Assembly (NCBI GenBank): GCA_051453625.1 | Contig: JBOZIK010000001.1 | Span: forward strand, 260,632,319-260,696,318 | Reading direction: 5' to 3' | DNA from: Welwitschia mirabilis | Lineage: Eukaryota > Gnetophyta > Gnetopsida > Welwitschiales | Length of the DNA stretch: 64,000 nt | In this document: one piece after another, positions 23,501 to 35,939 of the stretch | How the letters are laid out: each line of letters begins with the position of its first letter | Numbering within the stretch: position 1 is the stretch's first letter | The notes under the pieces: generated by a model | Told to the model about the DNA's origin: nothing | Database searches by the model: none | What the model saw: the letters and a program-made list of their open reading frames with translations, nothing else | Translations under genes and position numbers: made by a program

Positions 23501-26415
23501 TACAATGTCATGTATTCATTGTAACCTTTAATTACAATGCTAAACTTTATGATAATTCAAACACAAGCATCCAATTCCTCAAATTTTTCTTTACAATTTC
23601 TATATGGAATCAAAATTAGATTTCAATAATGAAATGGATAAAGATATCATAGATTATTTCCTTGGCTTACATCTAAGAAGGTAATTTGACTAGAACTGTG
23701 TTGATTAGAAGAAATAAATGTTACTTTGACATGTTTTCTTTATGGTTATTACATGAAGAACATGTATCACATTCTTGAGAATTCTAATTATGCTAGAACA
23801 TCATCCGTATTTAAGATTTGATGATCCAGTAGGCTATTTGATTAAGGAAAAGAACTAAAGTATAGCTAAGATAGAACTTTAATAATTTATGTAAAACCTA
23901 AATTATAATAACATTTCTAATCAAATAAAAAGCTCTAAAATAAAGGCTAGAGCAATGTGTGATCATAGCTATAAAAAAAATCTTCACTATAAAGATAAGT
24001 TCTCTGGGCTTAACAAGCCAAAACCTACATCCCATAAAGAAGCACAGTGTCTTTCTCACTATCGATTAAGATAAAAAAAAGTTTGGAATAGTAACANNNN
24101 NNNTAGGAGCTCCCAACCCTAGCCTCTTTCATGAGGTTATTAAAAGTTCTAATAAAAATAATAAAATTATCAAATGGGAGAATCTCCACTAAGTTTGTTT
24201 TTGAGGTTGTTTAGGATCTGAAGTATGGTAAGTCTGTGATTCAAAGCATGCACTATGTAAAGGAGAAGAAATTACCACAATTAGCATTTATAAGGGTTCA
24301 AAAATCAATAGAAAAACCATTCAAGCATATCTCATAGAGAAAATAAAAAGCATTAATAAACCTTTCTAAAAAGTGATAATTGTTTTTATAAAGGGGGAAA
24401 AACACATGAAAAGTTAACAATTGACCATTTTCTATTTGCTTGACAAAATAATGTTAAGTTACAAAGTTACAAATAAAGGAACTTTTTATAAAATAAAATG
24501 TATTATTTGATTCATAAATGTAGCACAATGCAAATAACTTGGATTGTATCATTTAGGAGGGAAACTAATCCACTAAAATAAGAAATTAGTCCATCTAAAC
24601 ATCCTTTTAACTTTTAACACATTCTTTAATCTTTATAACTAAATGCTGAGATGCCATAAATGAAATCCAAAAAAGCTTAAAACTTGAGAACTAAAGGTTA
24701 ACATAATATGATATTCAAGAAAGATGGACTCCCAGTAAATCTATAACCTAGCAAAGCTAATTTATGTGGGTTCTAAATTTAACCAAATGAAGGTTATTTC
24801 AAAGGTCTAAAAGCTTGCTATAAGAATAAATGAGATAAACTAGGAATAGGATACAAGAGTTTTCATTCACTTATACAAGAGTATCATGTGTGCCATAATG
24901 ATCATCAAATTCGGTGGTAAAGAGAAAACTAAGAAAAAGGAATAATGTAAGGAGGTAAACAGGACACATGTGATTCTACATGATGTAAGAAATTACATTT
25001 TGGTTTTAATTATTAGCTCAAAATTAAAATATGTACCATGAATAATTTATTTTAAAATGATAAACTTTTATTTTAGAAATTAAAATATCCAATAGATAAT
25101 TTTGAATATAGAACATCTTACTTTTTAAAAAAGTAAAATTTTAGGCATACGTCATCAAGATAATATACATCAAGCTCCTTATAATCATCCATATTTTCAA
25201 AATGAAATTCAAATATGCTATTATTTTGATCATCCTCTTCATTGTATTTATCATTCTCATCTATAAAGTTTTAAAAATAAGGTAAAACTAAGAAACTACT
25301 GGCTAAATCACCTAACAACTTAAATGAGAAAACCTAGTGCTTGACTAATAATCTAAAGTAGTGATAATTATAGCCTAAGCATGGAAGGAATACACTACAA
25401 AATCATATTTGTTCTAGCATGAAAACTTATAAAATAAAACTATATATGGTGAATCCTATTGCTAGATTATAATTCAAAATGGTTAGACAATGTTTATGCA
25501 AACAAAAGAAAATTAGAAGATTTTCTCTTCATGAACTTTATATTATAAGAAGTACATAGATCATAGAAAATTACTTTCTAAAGAAAATGTGCTTGATCCA
25601 TATCTTTTACTTGGAATAGGGATCTGTAGATACAAAGCTGAAAGTAGTAAGGATCCTTTGTTACTTAGGGGAAAAAAGTGTACTGTTCTCTTATGTAGGT
25701 GACTAGCAAAGTCAATTTCTCAATCAAGTCAATTGTTTTACAACTTGAAGTAAATATAAAAATGTAGGAAAAACTATACACATCTAATAAAGTAATTTGT
25801 TTTTTTCTTAGGAAATGAATTGCCTCTACTAATATCACACAGTTAATTTTTAACCTACTTATCATTTCAAATTAAATTAGTACATTAGCTATTAATCAAT
25901 TATTATTCTCTTTTTAAGAAATCCTTTGAGAAATCTTCTTTATGAGAAATATCTTTTCTTTCTAAGAAATCTTCTTTGGATAGTTAGAAAAGCTATGTTA
26001 TCATCTTCATCTTCATGGGTTATTCTAGATGGACATCCACTCTCAAACCATTGAAAACAAAAATAAAATAATAAGATAAATACATTATTGTGATTTAATA
26101 CTCTAGGTTGATATCCACTCTTAAACTAGTTTCAACGTTTAAGCTACTAGTTTATTGTTTTTTGTAACTGTTTGTTCATATCCGAAAAATGGCTTGTTTT
26201 CTATATTAATCTTAATTTCTATTTTATCTAGTTTCTCTCCTATAATTTCTTTTATAATATTTAAGTCATTTAGTGTATTATAATATGTAAGTTTTGGATG
26301 ACAGAACCCATAGAAGAATCTTTCATTTTCTTAGAGAAATTCCTAACAAGATTTAGGGGATTTTAAGCATGAATTAGTTATTATTTGAATCCCAAACAAC
26401 TTGAAAAACTTAAGG
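23501..26415. other. CACTA interior without recognised gene
   Basis: No transposase or host gene was recognised on either strand. One minus-strand stretch (about 25265-25140) translates to a very acidic peptide containing FIDENDKYNEEDDQNN and FENMDDYKELDVYYLDD. It could be a fragment of a transposon protein, but I cannot assign it. Seven N stand at 24097-24103. Confidence 0.4.
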
Positions 26416-26419
26416 GACT

Positions 26420-27182
26420 AGAAAATTTAGCACTATCCATGAATGAATGCTTGTTTCCACTAAGAACAAAACACCCATGAGTTCTCATAGACTAATGTTT
26501 TGAACTTGATCTAATTATGTGATGCTCTGTAATAACTTTCCTATGATTATGATGCCAAAGCCCTTTTATGATATCTATCTCCCTTCATGAAAGATCAAAA
26601 TTTCCTTTAACACATCCACTAATAGGCCTTAACTTAATGTTTGAAAAAGGAGGACTTGCTACAATAGGTAAGCTCTCTCCCTTACTTGAATCCACACATC
26701 TTGGACTACTGTCATTTGGTTTAAGCTTTTACTACCAATTTTATTTGAGTAGCCAAACATTAAGCTATTTGACTCCAAAGGAGAATCACATGAATCATTT
26801 TTAGTTGAGTCACTTTCTCTTGTTTCAAATAAATGATAATTAGCTAGTGATCTTACTAAACATGGTATTAGTTATCCAGGACACTTCATGACATCTACTA
26901 TTAACTCTATGGAATTCAGTAAAACTAGAACAAACATGTGTTTACAAAAATTTAAATAAGTGATCCCTATGATTATAAACCTATCAAAAGTTTACTGCTC
27001 AGTCCTATAGCATTAGAAAGGACTTTGAACAAATATACTCAAGGCCTACATGATTTATTCTTCATCTATCCTAAAAAAATCACTTCTTGATTTTCTAAAA
27101 ATGAGGAAATTTCTTTTGCTAAAAGCTTAGAAGGTTCTGCTTCCATATGAGATCCTCCATAGAATTTGCAAACTTGTTTAGC
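26420..27182 (-). pseudogene. EDR1/CTR1-like Raf-type kinase, regulatory (EDR1) domain fragment
   Basis: The EDR1 domain is the N-terminal regulatory part of plant Raf-like MAPKKKs such as EDR1 and CTR1. Minus-strand translation from 27182 gives AKQVCKFYGGSHMEAEPSKL, then LAKEISSFLENQEVIFLG. LFKVLSNAIGLSSKLLIG matches 'LFKVLAD.IGL.SKL..G'. CKHMFVLVLLNSIELIVDVM and KCPG, stop, LIPC match '.KHM.V.VVLNSVELLVDLMR.PGQLIP'. Next come ESDSTKNDSCDSPLESNS, a Ser/Asp-rich stretch, and near 26580 PFSNIKLRPISGCVKGNFDL. HRKVITEHHIIRSSSKH lies near 26500. Stops and frame changes are frequent, and the kinase domain is not present. I identify the family from its conserved phrases without an alignment; the exact subfamily is uncertain. 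Confidence 0.78.
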
Positions 27183-27189
27183 AATTTTT

Positions 27190-27265
27190 TTTAATTGCCA
27201 ATGTTGGATTTGAACTCAAAACCTTCACTAATGCTATGGTGTATTATTTTAATTTTTCCACCTAC
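27190..27265 (-). repeat. Possible tRNA-derived SINE remnant
   Basis: On the minus strand GAGTTCAAATCCAAC resembles a tRNA B box (GGTTCAAATCC) and is preceded by TAGCATTAGTGAAGG, where an A box would lie. No cloverleaf is intact and the tail is unclear. It stands directly before the EDR1-like fragment, so it may have been in an intron of that gene. Confidence 0.3.
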
Positions 27266-29489
27266 TTGTCCTTCTCTTTAACTTTTGGTCTGAAATCATG
27301 GAGTAGAAGTAATTCAAAATTTTGCAAGCGTACTCTCTAGTTTCCCAGAGAATTTATGTTGCCCACCTAGCTAAGACCTCTATTACAACTTGGCTAAAGA
27401 AAACATGCTTGCCTTTCATGTTTTGTATAGAAGTCTACATAGAATGTTGCTTTTAAATCAAATTATTAAAATGAATTTCTAGAAACATTGTCAACTTAGA
27501 ATTAGTGAACTATGTTTTTATGTTGTTGAATACATACAATTGCAGCTAAAATGGTTCCATTTTTCATGTTGTTTACTAGAGGACCTATTGGATTAGGAAA
27601 ATAATGGCAATTATTTTTGCTTTTATACTTGACTTTATTGATGTTTTTATTTTCTATTTATTGTAAATACAAGTCTAAAATGAATGGCATATAGCTTATT
27701 AATTATTATAAATAATTAGAGTTGCTAAATAAGCATGTTAATCTTATGAACCACATGATTATTTTTATCAGAATAGATATAGAAATAAGTTTTATTTGTA
27801 ATGTTTCAAAGATACGCAACCATTTTGAAAGGAATTTTATACCCTTTGTTGTCTAATATCTAAATAGTAATTAATGGAAGTAAAAAATGATAAAACTATA
27901 GATCAAGAACCAGCATAAAATAAGTTACATAAATCATATTATTTTTATCCTTTTCAACATTTAGTAGAGTTCTAGAGTAGTAAGCTATAATTGCTGTATT
28001 TTTTATTATATTATATGACATTAAAATAGAAGAATGCAAATAGCATGAAATACAAAATGAAGTTGGCATAATGAAGTGATAAAATGGCTTTTGTGAGGGA
28101 GATCAAACATTGATTTCATCACTTGATTTCAACTAATTCATATGATATTTTCTTGCTTAGTGAACAATACTTCTTATTCAATCTTTGATGTTTTCAATTT
28201 CTNNNNNNNNNNNNNNNNNNNNNNNNNNNNNNNNNNNNNNNNNNNNNNNNNNNNNNNNNNNNNNNNNNNNNNNNNNNNNNNNNNNNNNNNNNNNNNNNNN
28301 NNNNNNNNNNNNNNNNNNNNNNNNNNNNNNNNNNNNNNNNNNNNNNNNNNNNNNNNNNNNNNNNNNNNNNNNNNNNNNNNNNNNNNNNNNNNNNNNNNNN
28401 NNNNNNNNNNNNNNNNNNNNNNNNNNNNNNNNNNNNNNNNNNNNNNNNNNNNNNNNNNNNNNNNNNNNNNNNNNNNNNNNNNNNNNNNNNNNNNNNNNNN
28501 NNNNNNNNNNNNNNNNNNNNNNNNNNNNNNNTGCTTAGTGAACAATACTTCTTATTCAATCTTTGATGTTTTCAATTTCTAGTAGTGAACCTCAAATGTT
28601 TCCTTAGAAATATCTCTATTAAATGGTATCATGTTATGAAAAACCCTAGTCATAAAAGGAAATTAAATAAATGCAAAAATTATTAGAGGTTACCTAATAA
28701 ATTTTTGTTCTTTGAGCCCATGAGTACAGACTGATTCCCATCAAAGGAGGACACTATGATAGGAGTTTACAATGTCATGACCTATAAAGAGAAGTTGATA
28801 AAACATTCAAAGTTATGTACATGACATTTATTATATCAAAAACAAGAACATCTCACCAAATGATGAAATATTCTACAGATCAAACTGCCTTAACCGATCC
28901 ATTATGAAGATCTTTTAGTACTTTTGGATTTGGAAACTAGAGTGCCAACGAAGATCTAGCAATAATTTTCTTCTAATTTCTGAAACTTAGATGTAGATAT
29001 TTATTAAAATTTTAAAAGAAACATCAAAATTTTTAGCTAGAAATTTTACAGAAAACAACTGGCAACAAATATGACAATGATAATTATAACCTTTAACCTT
29101 TAATACCTGCCTACAAATGATGGTTTTCAAAGGTCGATCATCGATGATACTGAAATTACAGGTAGCATCTTTAAAAATGCTAGTGCAACCATCATACTTT
29201 TAAATCTTATTTTCTACATTATAGTTTTGGAAAATATTTTTAAATGTCTAGTTAGCCGGATCTTCTTCAAATTCTCAGCCTGACATCTAATGCTCCCTTG
29301 TCTTGAGTCTCGTGTAAGTTTTCATGTGATTGTGATTGTCATGAGATTTTGCTAATATTTTCTTCAATTTGCAAGACGTGCTTATCCATGCACACCGAGC
29401 TATAGTTTTAGGCAAATGAAATGCATGAAGTAAAACTAAAATATGAAAAATGAAAGAGAATGATTCTTTTTTTTATAAAGCAAGTAAAC
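27266..29489. other. CACTA interior, no gene recognised, with a 329-N gap
   Basis: No protein motif was recognised. The gap at 28203-28531 is flanked on both sides by the same ~48-bp sequence (starting TTAGTGAACAATACTTC), so it is probably an unmerged overlap rather than missing DNA. Confidence 0.5.
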
Positions 29490-29700
29490 TATTTAAGGCA
29501 TTTATTACAATAAACACCTTAAAAACTAGGATTTTTCATGAGTTCTTTTTAAGGCTTTTATTTTAAACAAATGTCTTAAAAGGGATTTTGAATGGATTTT
29601 AAGACGTTTGTTTAAACAAACACCTTAAAAAAGTTTTTGTCAGCTATACTTAAGGCGCTTATTAAAATAAACAACTTAAAAGCCTATATTTTTAGTAGTG
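29490..29700. repeat. CACTA right subterminal repeats
   Basis: The same motif as at the left end (AAACACCTTAAAA and its complement TTTTAAGG) occurs repeatedly, ending in AAGCCTATATTTTTAGTAGTG-type terminus at 29700. A second copy of the last ~50 bp lies at 29813-29864 after 100 N. Confidence 0.85.
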
Positions 29701-29867
29701 AAGTTAAGAATGNNNNNNNNNNNNNNNNNNNNNNNNNNNNNNNNNNNNNNNNNNNNNNNNNNNNNNNNNNNNNNNNNNNNNNNNNNNNNNNNNNNNNNNN
29801 NNNNNNNNNNNNCTTAAGGCGCTTATTAAAATAAACACCTTAAAAGCCTATATTTTTAGTAGTGAAG

Positions 29868-30038
29868 TTAAGAATGTTTAGAGGTATGATAGGAAGCTAC
29901 CTCTATATGTGGATGTATCCAAATTAAAAAATCATGATAGTCTAGTAAGGTCTTTATCATATAAAATTTATTTTTTTCAATAGAGTTTTTATCTGATAGA
30001 CCTCATTCATCCCTCTCCTCTGAGTTCAATAATCCTCA
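29868..30038 (+). mobile_element. SIRE-like element B, 5' LTR, right part
   Basis: It continues the LTR broken at 18857. The phrase TTTAGAGGTATGATAGGAAG and the end CATTCATCCCTCTCC have clear counterparts at the end of minus-strand LTR D (near 57400 and 57275), proving that this is LTR sequence. It ends in TCA two bases before the PBS. Confidence 0.8.
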
Positions 30039-30040
30039 AC

Positions 30041-30052
30041 TGGTATTAGAGT
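30041..30052 (+). promoter_or_regulatory. Primer binding site of element B
   Basis: TGGTATTAGAGT differs by two C/T transitions from the initiator-Met PBS TGGTATCAGAGC. It stands two bases after the LTR end, where first-strand synthesis is primed. Confidence 0.85.
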
Positions 30053-30199
30053 AAATACTTACAAAAAGGAGTAACATCCTTGAGTGAGCTATAGAAGGGA
30101 TGCTATTTGTTAGACCTTTACTCTTTGATAAGGCTAGATATACCTATTAGAAGATGATAATGTGGGTGTACATACAACCTTATGAGTTTTAAATTTGGT

Positions 30200-31740
30200 A
30201 AAGCATTAAAGATGGATACTCAGAATCTACAAAACCTATAATAGATGCTACAGGAAACTCCATTACACAAATCAAACCTAGAAGGTACTAGGAAGACAAA
30301 GAAAAGGTAGCCTTTATGTATGAATCCAAAGCAAATAATGCTCTTTAGTTAGCCCTTATAATGGAAAAACTTAACAAAATAGTTGCATACAAGATTACAT
30401 AAGAAATATGAAATGTTTTAGTGAGGAAATATGAAGGAACCTCCATTATCAAGTAATCAAAACTTCTTGTTTGAACTAGTTAGTTTGAAAATCTGATGAT
30501 GAACAATAAAGAAAGAGTACATGAGTACTTAATAAGAGTTTCTAATATAGTTAATGCTATGTGTGGTATTGGTTAAAATCTTCTAGAGGACAGGGTAATT
30601 CAAAAGGTTATTAGATCCTTAACTCTAGAATATAGGCCTAAAATAACAGTCATAGAAGAATCAAGAGACTTTAAATTAATAAAGATTAAATAATTAAAAA
30701 GAACTCTAATGACTTACACGATTAATCTTATTAAAGATTATGCTTTGAAAGAGAAGCTTATTGTTCTTAAAGCTAGCAAAAATACAAGGCAAGATTTTAA
30801 AAATAAAATAAAAAAAGGATCAGAAGAAGATGACTCTAAATATGATGTGAAAGAAAAACTTCCTCTTATCATAAGGTAAGTAAAAGACTTTTTTTAAACA
30901 AAAGAGCAATAGGAGGAAGGACTAGCAAAAACAATCTAAGTTTCAAGATACATATAAATCTAAAGGTAAAACTTCTAGTAGCTCTTCATATTCTTTCAAG
31001 TTAGATATTTTCAAGTTAAAATGTTGGGTTTGTGAAGGATGAGAACACCTAGCCTTAGAATGTACTCGCTATAATAGATTGTAGAAAAAATCACAACAAA
31101 AAGAATATAAGAAGAATAGATCTTTGTTTATAGGATGGGATAATCATGAGGATGCAATTAAAATATAAATGTCTAATGATGAAAGAGCTCATCCATCTTA
31201 CATGGCATAAATCTAAAATAAAAATAAAGAATGAAATAGGTATGGAACTTCAAGATAAGTATGATCTAATTTTTAATAATTACATTAGGTTACAAAAGGT
31301 ATGTGCTAAAATGAATAAATTACCTCATTCTTATGAATTATCATATAAGCAAGAAAGAGGTTATTATAATAAGTTATCATTTAAAAACTAAGCTATTAAA
31401 TATGAGATTAGTAAACTAATGTATTAATTAAATAATGTTAGATAATAACTTGCTGATTTAAAAATAATCAATATGATGTTTACCCAAGGAAAGAAGAGCT
31501 TAAGCATCATTCTTAAATAATGTAGAAGTATAAATGATAAAAGTTGTTTAGGCCATAATGAAACCTCCACTAATACTTCAACTTCCTTATTCAACAAATG
31601 GAACTACAAGCCAAAGTATGAGCATATAGTTTATACTAATAATATTATGTATTACTATTGCTATAAATGAGATCATTATAAGTTTATTTATCTAGTTAAA
31701 TTTAATAGCAGATATTACACTAACATTGTCAAAAATCTAA
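30200..31740 (+). pseudogene. Element B gag with zinc knuckle and coiled-coil tail
   Basis: From MDTQNLQNL near 30211 a decayed gag can be followed. RVSNIVNAMCGIG and VIQKVIRSLTLEYRPKITVI (about 30530-30650) match copia gag 'RV..IVN.M...G......V..K.LRSL...F...V..IE'. The zinc knuckle CWVCEG-stop-EHLALEC at 31022-31063 keeps all C-x2-C-x4-H-x4-C residues; only the Gly position is a stop. A charged coiled-coil tail (open 31146-31391) and WNYKPKYEHIVYTN near 31600 follow, as in SIRE gag C-termini. Stops interrupt it throughout. Confidence 0.85.
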
Positions 31741-31769
31741 GAAGGATGGTATAATGTATTATGTAAACT

Positions 31770-34700
31770 AAACTAAATAAAATATGGATTTCAAAATTAA
31801 GATTAGCTCTTTTAGCTTAGATTGCACTATGAATAGTGAAGAAACATGCATGATATGTTGACAGTGGATGTTCAAAGCATATGACTAGAGATAAATCTAG
31901 TTTTATCACCTTGGTAGGGTAAGACAAAGAAGTGATCAACTTTGATAATAATATAAAGGCATCTATTAAAGGTATTAAAATCATTGGAGGAAGTAATCTA
32001 CCTAATATAAAAGATGTTTTATTTATACAAGGACTTAGCTATGTAATGCAAACTTTGTTGTTACCTTTACCAAAGATGATTATGTTATCAAAGAATATAA
32101 TTTAAACAAATTTTTCTTTAATGGAGTTAAAAAATGCAATGCTTATATCACTACTTTAGAGGATATTTCTCATAAAGAAATCATGTATTTGTTAAGCAGT
32201 ACAAGTAAAACAAATTTATGGCACACAAAGCTTGGACATTTAAATAAAAGACTTAATAAAAAACTTGCCCTTAAAAGATATGATAATTTCTAAGTTATAA
32301 CAATTTTATGATAAGATTTGTGAGGCATCCTAGAAAGGAAAGCAAATAAGGATAAGATTTGATAAGAAAAACACTATTGCAACTAAAGTGTCCCTTAGAT
32401 CTTTTACATCTTAATATTATTGAGTAGTCTCATATAGAATGTATTAGTAAGAAAAGATATTATCTATCTTTTGTTGATGATTCCTCTTGTTTTATATGGG
32501 TAACGTTTCTTACAAGGCATTTAACATTCTTAAGTTGTGTATTAGGTTATAGAATCAAAAGGAATACAAGAATAAGATGATAAAAAGTAATAATAACACC
32601 AACTTTAAAAATGTAAGGTTCAACAATTTTTGTAAATAATTTAATATTCTTCATCAATTCTCTACACTGAGAACTCCATAACAAAATGGAGTTTCTAAAA
32701 GAATAAACAAGGTTTTAAATGAAANNNNNNNNNNNNNNNNNNNNNNNNNNNNNNNNNNNNNNNNNNNNNNNNNNNNNNNNNNNNNNNNNNNNNNNNNNNN
32801 NNNNNNNNNNNNNNNNNNNNNNNNNNNNNNNNNNNNNNNNNNNNNNNNNNNNNNNNNNNNNNNNNNNNNNNNNNNNNNNNNNNNNNNNNNNNNNNNNNNN
32901 NNNNNNNNNNNNNNNNNNNNNNNNNNNNNNNNNNNNNNNNNNNNNNNNNNNNNNNNNNNNNNNNNNNNNNNNNNNNNNNNNNNNNNNNNNNNNNNNNNNN
33001 NNNNNNNNNNNNNNNNNNNNNNNNNNNNNNNNNNNNNNNNNNNNNNNNNNNNNNNNNNNNNNNNNNNNNNNNNNNNNNNNNNNNNNNNNNNNNNNNNNNN
33101 NNNNNNNNNNNNNNNNNNNNNNNNNNNNNNNNNNNNNNNNNNNNNNNNNNNAAAGAAGAACAAAGTTCTAAATGAAATGGTAAGAACAATAATGCATGAT
33201 AAACAAATTTCATATCATTTTTGGATAGAAAACATTAACATTGCTTGTTACCTCTCTAATTAAGTTTTGATAAGATTCTTCACTTCCATAATCTCATATG
33301 AACTATGGTATGGTAAGAAACCCTTAGTAAGTTATTTTCATGTTTTTGGCTTAAAATGTTTTATCTTAAATGAAAATAGTAAGCTAGAAAAATTCAATTC
33401 CTAAGTTAAAAATGGCATTTATCTAGATTACTACATGGTTAATAAAGTGTATCAAGTATTCAAAAATAAAATTAATTAGTAGAGAAAAATATAAACATAA
33501 AAAATAAATGATATTATCTCAACTTTTATTGGTATATCAGATGATTATTTTTCCACATAGCTTGAATAATCATCTAGTAATCTTCAAGCACAATTACATA
33601 GTGAGAATGAAAAAGAATAAAAAACAAATAAGAAAAATTCTTCAAACATGATTAGTATAAAGAGAAGTCATTCTACAAGCAACATCAGAGGTAGTCCATG
33701 TAATGGTATTTAAACTAGAAGTTGTACTTAGGAATTCTCCTAATTTGTAGCATATATTTATTAGGTAGAACTCAAAACTTTAGGAACTTAATCAATTTGA
33801 AATATGTGATGTCTAGGAACTCACTACAAGGCCATCTAATAGACCTATCATTAGCATAAAATGGATCTTTAAAAATAAAACATATGAAAATGGTAATGTT
33901 ATTAGAAACAAAGTAAGGTTATCATCCAAAGGGTATAATTAAAAAGAAGGTAGAGACTTTGAAGAAACCTTTTCACTACTTTCTTGTACAAAGTCTATAA
34001 AAATGCTTTTAGGCTTTGCATATATTAAAGGATTCAAACTCTATCAAATGGATGCAAAAGTACCTTCCTAAATGAAGTACTTAAAGAGGAAGCATATGTT
34101 AAGTAATCTAAAGGGTTTACTAATTCTCATATTCTAGACTATGTTTATAGATTGAAAAACCCTCTCTATGATCTTAAGCAAGTACCTAGATCTTGGCATA
34201 AAAAACTCTCAAGCCATCTAATAGAAAATAGATTTAAGACACTCATTTGATGTTAAAATGTTCATTATAAAGGAGGATAAGAATTTTACTATTGCAAAAA
34301 TCTATGTGAATGATTTTAGTTTTGGTGCTACTAATAAATTATTATGTAAGAAGTTTGCTAAGATTCAACAAGATGAGTTTGAAATGAGTCTCATAGGGGA
34401 AATGAACAACTTCTTAGGGATTTAAGTGGTGTAACATAAACAAGGTATGTTTATTTTTTAAACTAAATATCTTAAAGATTTATTAGTTTAGTATGAACTA
34501 TAAGATTATAAGGCCAAAGATATCCTAATAAGATAAAGGATAAAACTAGATAAATATGAGCATGATAACAAGTTAACCAAAAGTTGTGTAGAGGTATGAT
34601 TGATAGTTTATTCTATCTTACTGTTAGTAGGCCTAATGTCATTTTGAGTATAGTTATGTGTGCTTGTTATTAAAGTATTCATAACGAATCACATATTATA

Positions 34701-35252
34701 TTAGTTAAAAGAATTTTTTGCTGTCTAAAAGATACTACTAATTAGAGCCTTTCGTATCCAAAGAACTCCTACCTTGGCTTAGTTGGGTATTATGATGTAG
34801 ATTGGGTAGGATTCAAGGATGATAGAATAAGTACTAGTGGAAATTAGTTCTTTCTTAGGTAATGTTTAGTATCTTAAAACAGAAAAAAGCAAATCTCAAC
34901 TACCCTCTTAATTATTAAAGCTAAATACATCACTACTAGAAGTTGCTATACTAAGTTACTTTGGATGAAGAAAACCTTAAATGATTTTCCATTATCCATG
35001 GAAAGAACTTCCATTTTTTACACCAACAAATGTGTTATCAATATCTTAATGAATTCAATTCAACATTCAAGAATCAAAAATATTAAAATAAAATATGATT
35101 TTCTTAGAAAACATGTAAAAAACAAGGATATCATGCTAGAATACATTATTATGAATGACCAACTCATTGATGATTTTAATAAATTACTAAGTGATCACAA
35201 ATTTATTAAATTATGTAGAGACTTAGGAATTAGGACTTACCTAATCAAGTAA
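31770..35252 (+). pseudogene. Element B pol: protease, integrase, RT, RNase H
   Basis: Copia order is complete. NKIWISKL precedes the protease YVDSGCSKHMTRDKSSF (~31855), whose catalytic DSG is intact. Pre-integrase is LWHTKLGHLNKR (~32214). Integrase has YYLSFVDDSSCFIWVTFLTR and, near 32600-32700, a decayed 'TPQQNGV'. A 427-N gap (32725-33151) has near-duplicate flanks. RT starts around WIFKNKTYENGNVIRNKVRL (~33860), and its active site YVDD reads YVND at 34303-34314, so it is inactive. RNase H is shown by VDWVGFKDDRISTSG (~34800), AKYIT and an open C-terminal stretch (34965-35252) with NSIQHSRIKNIKIKYDFL. The integrase has two N-terminal Asp left but overall many stops. Confidence 0.93.
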
Positions 35253-35900
35253 GTAATTAGGTAATCACTCTAAAATCTCAAATCCATATTATAATAATCT
35301 ATGAGTTGAGATAATAGATAGTTCATAAATTAATACATTATTATAATGTTACTATGATATTTTAATCATAACGTTAGCTGTAGAAAATTTCAAAGTTTTT
35401 AATTTTTTAAGAAAGATGTATTTAAGTGAAAGAGATCTATCATGGGTATATTTTCAATTTGTAGATATCTAATTAGTAGACATGTTTATATGTTAGACAT
35501 CTCTAGAGCTTAGGTATTATTTTTTTAATTTTTCAAAATAGATGTTTTTAAATATGTATATGTCTTTATAGAATGTAGGTAACTTGTAAAATTTGCTATC
35601 AGAAAATTTCTTCATTAGAAATAGATGTATACTTTTATCATTTTAGATATCTTTCAAGAATTATATTATAAAATAAAAAACATGCCAAAATGAGGGTTTT
35701 AACCCCTTTTATCCATAAAATAGATCATCATCTACTATTTTCAATCCTTCACTTATCAGATATCCCTTTCAGAGTCCTTTTTAGCCTGATTTTTCTTAAA
35801 TCTCTTAGCATAGATGTTTTGGATTTGGAATAAGTGTTCAAAGCTAATACAATAGGTGTTATGTTATTTAATAGGTACTCTTTCACACTGTTTATTTCAT
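35253..35900 (+). other. Element B 3' spacer with AGACATCT-type motifs
   Basis: Non-coding. It aligns with the complement of 61310-61800 in element D (CTATGAGTTGAGAT against CTTATGAGTTGAGAT; GGGTTTTAACCC). Decayed octamers occur at 35414, 35463, 35478, 35495 (AGACATCT) and 35540-35565 (AGATGTTT-N10-ATATGTCT). Confidence 0.7.
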
Positions 35901-35939
35901 GTTTGCTTATTAAAAGTTAACTTATTTCCATATTTTCTT

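Larger units (their letters stand above)
18858..29864. mobile_element. CACTA (En/Spm) DNA transposon with captured host gene pieces
   Basis: The left end (18858) starts CACTCCAAG and the right end (29864), read inward on the minus strand, starts CACTACTAA. Both continue into AAATATAGGCTTTTAAGG. AAG at 18855-18857 and AAG at 29865-29867 form a 3-bp target duplication, the length known for this superfamily. Dense subterminal motifs (ACACCTTAAAAG and its complement) lie inside both ends. The right end appears twice (to 29700 and to 29864) around a 100-N gap, probably an unmerged assembly overlap. I found no TNP2/TNPD transposase motif, though 906 and 329 bases are missing. The interior holds pieces of importin alpha, a GDSL lipase and an EDR1-like kinase on the minus strand, plus copia gag. 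It sits inside LTR B, so it is younger than element B. Confidence 0.88.

Noticed and set aside
20000-29500. CACTA transposase (TNP2/TNPD, DUF4216/4218-like) inside the element
   Set aside because: I read both strands for the conserved phrases and saw none; the acidic minus-strand peptide near 25200 is too short and unspecific to call.
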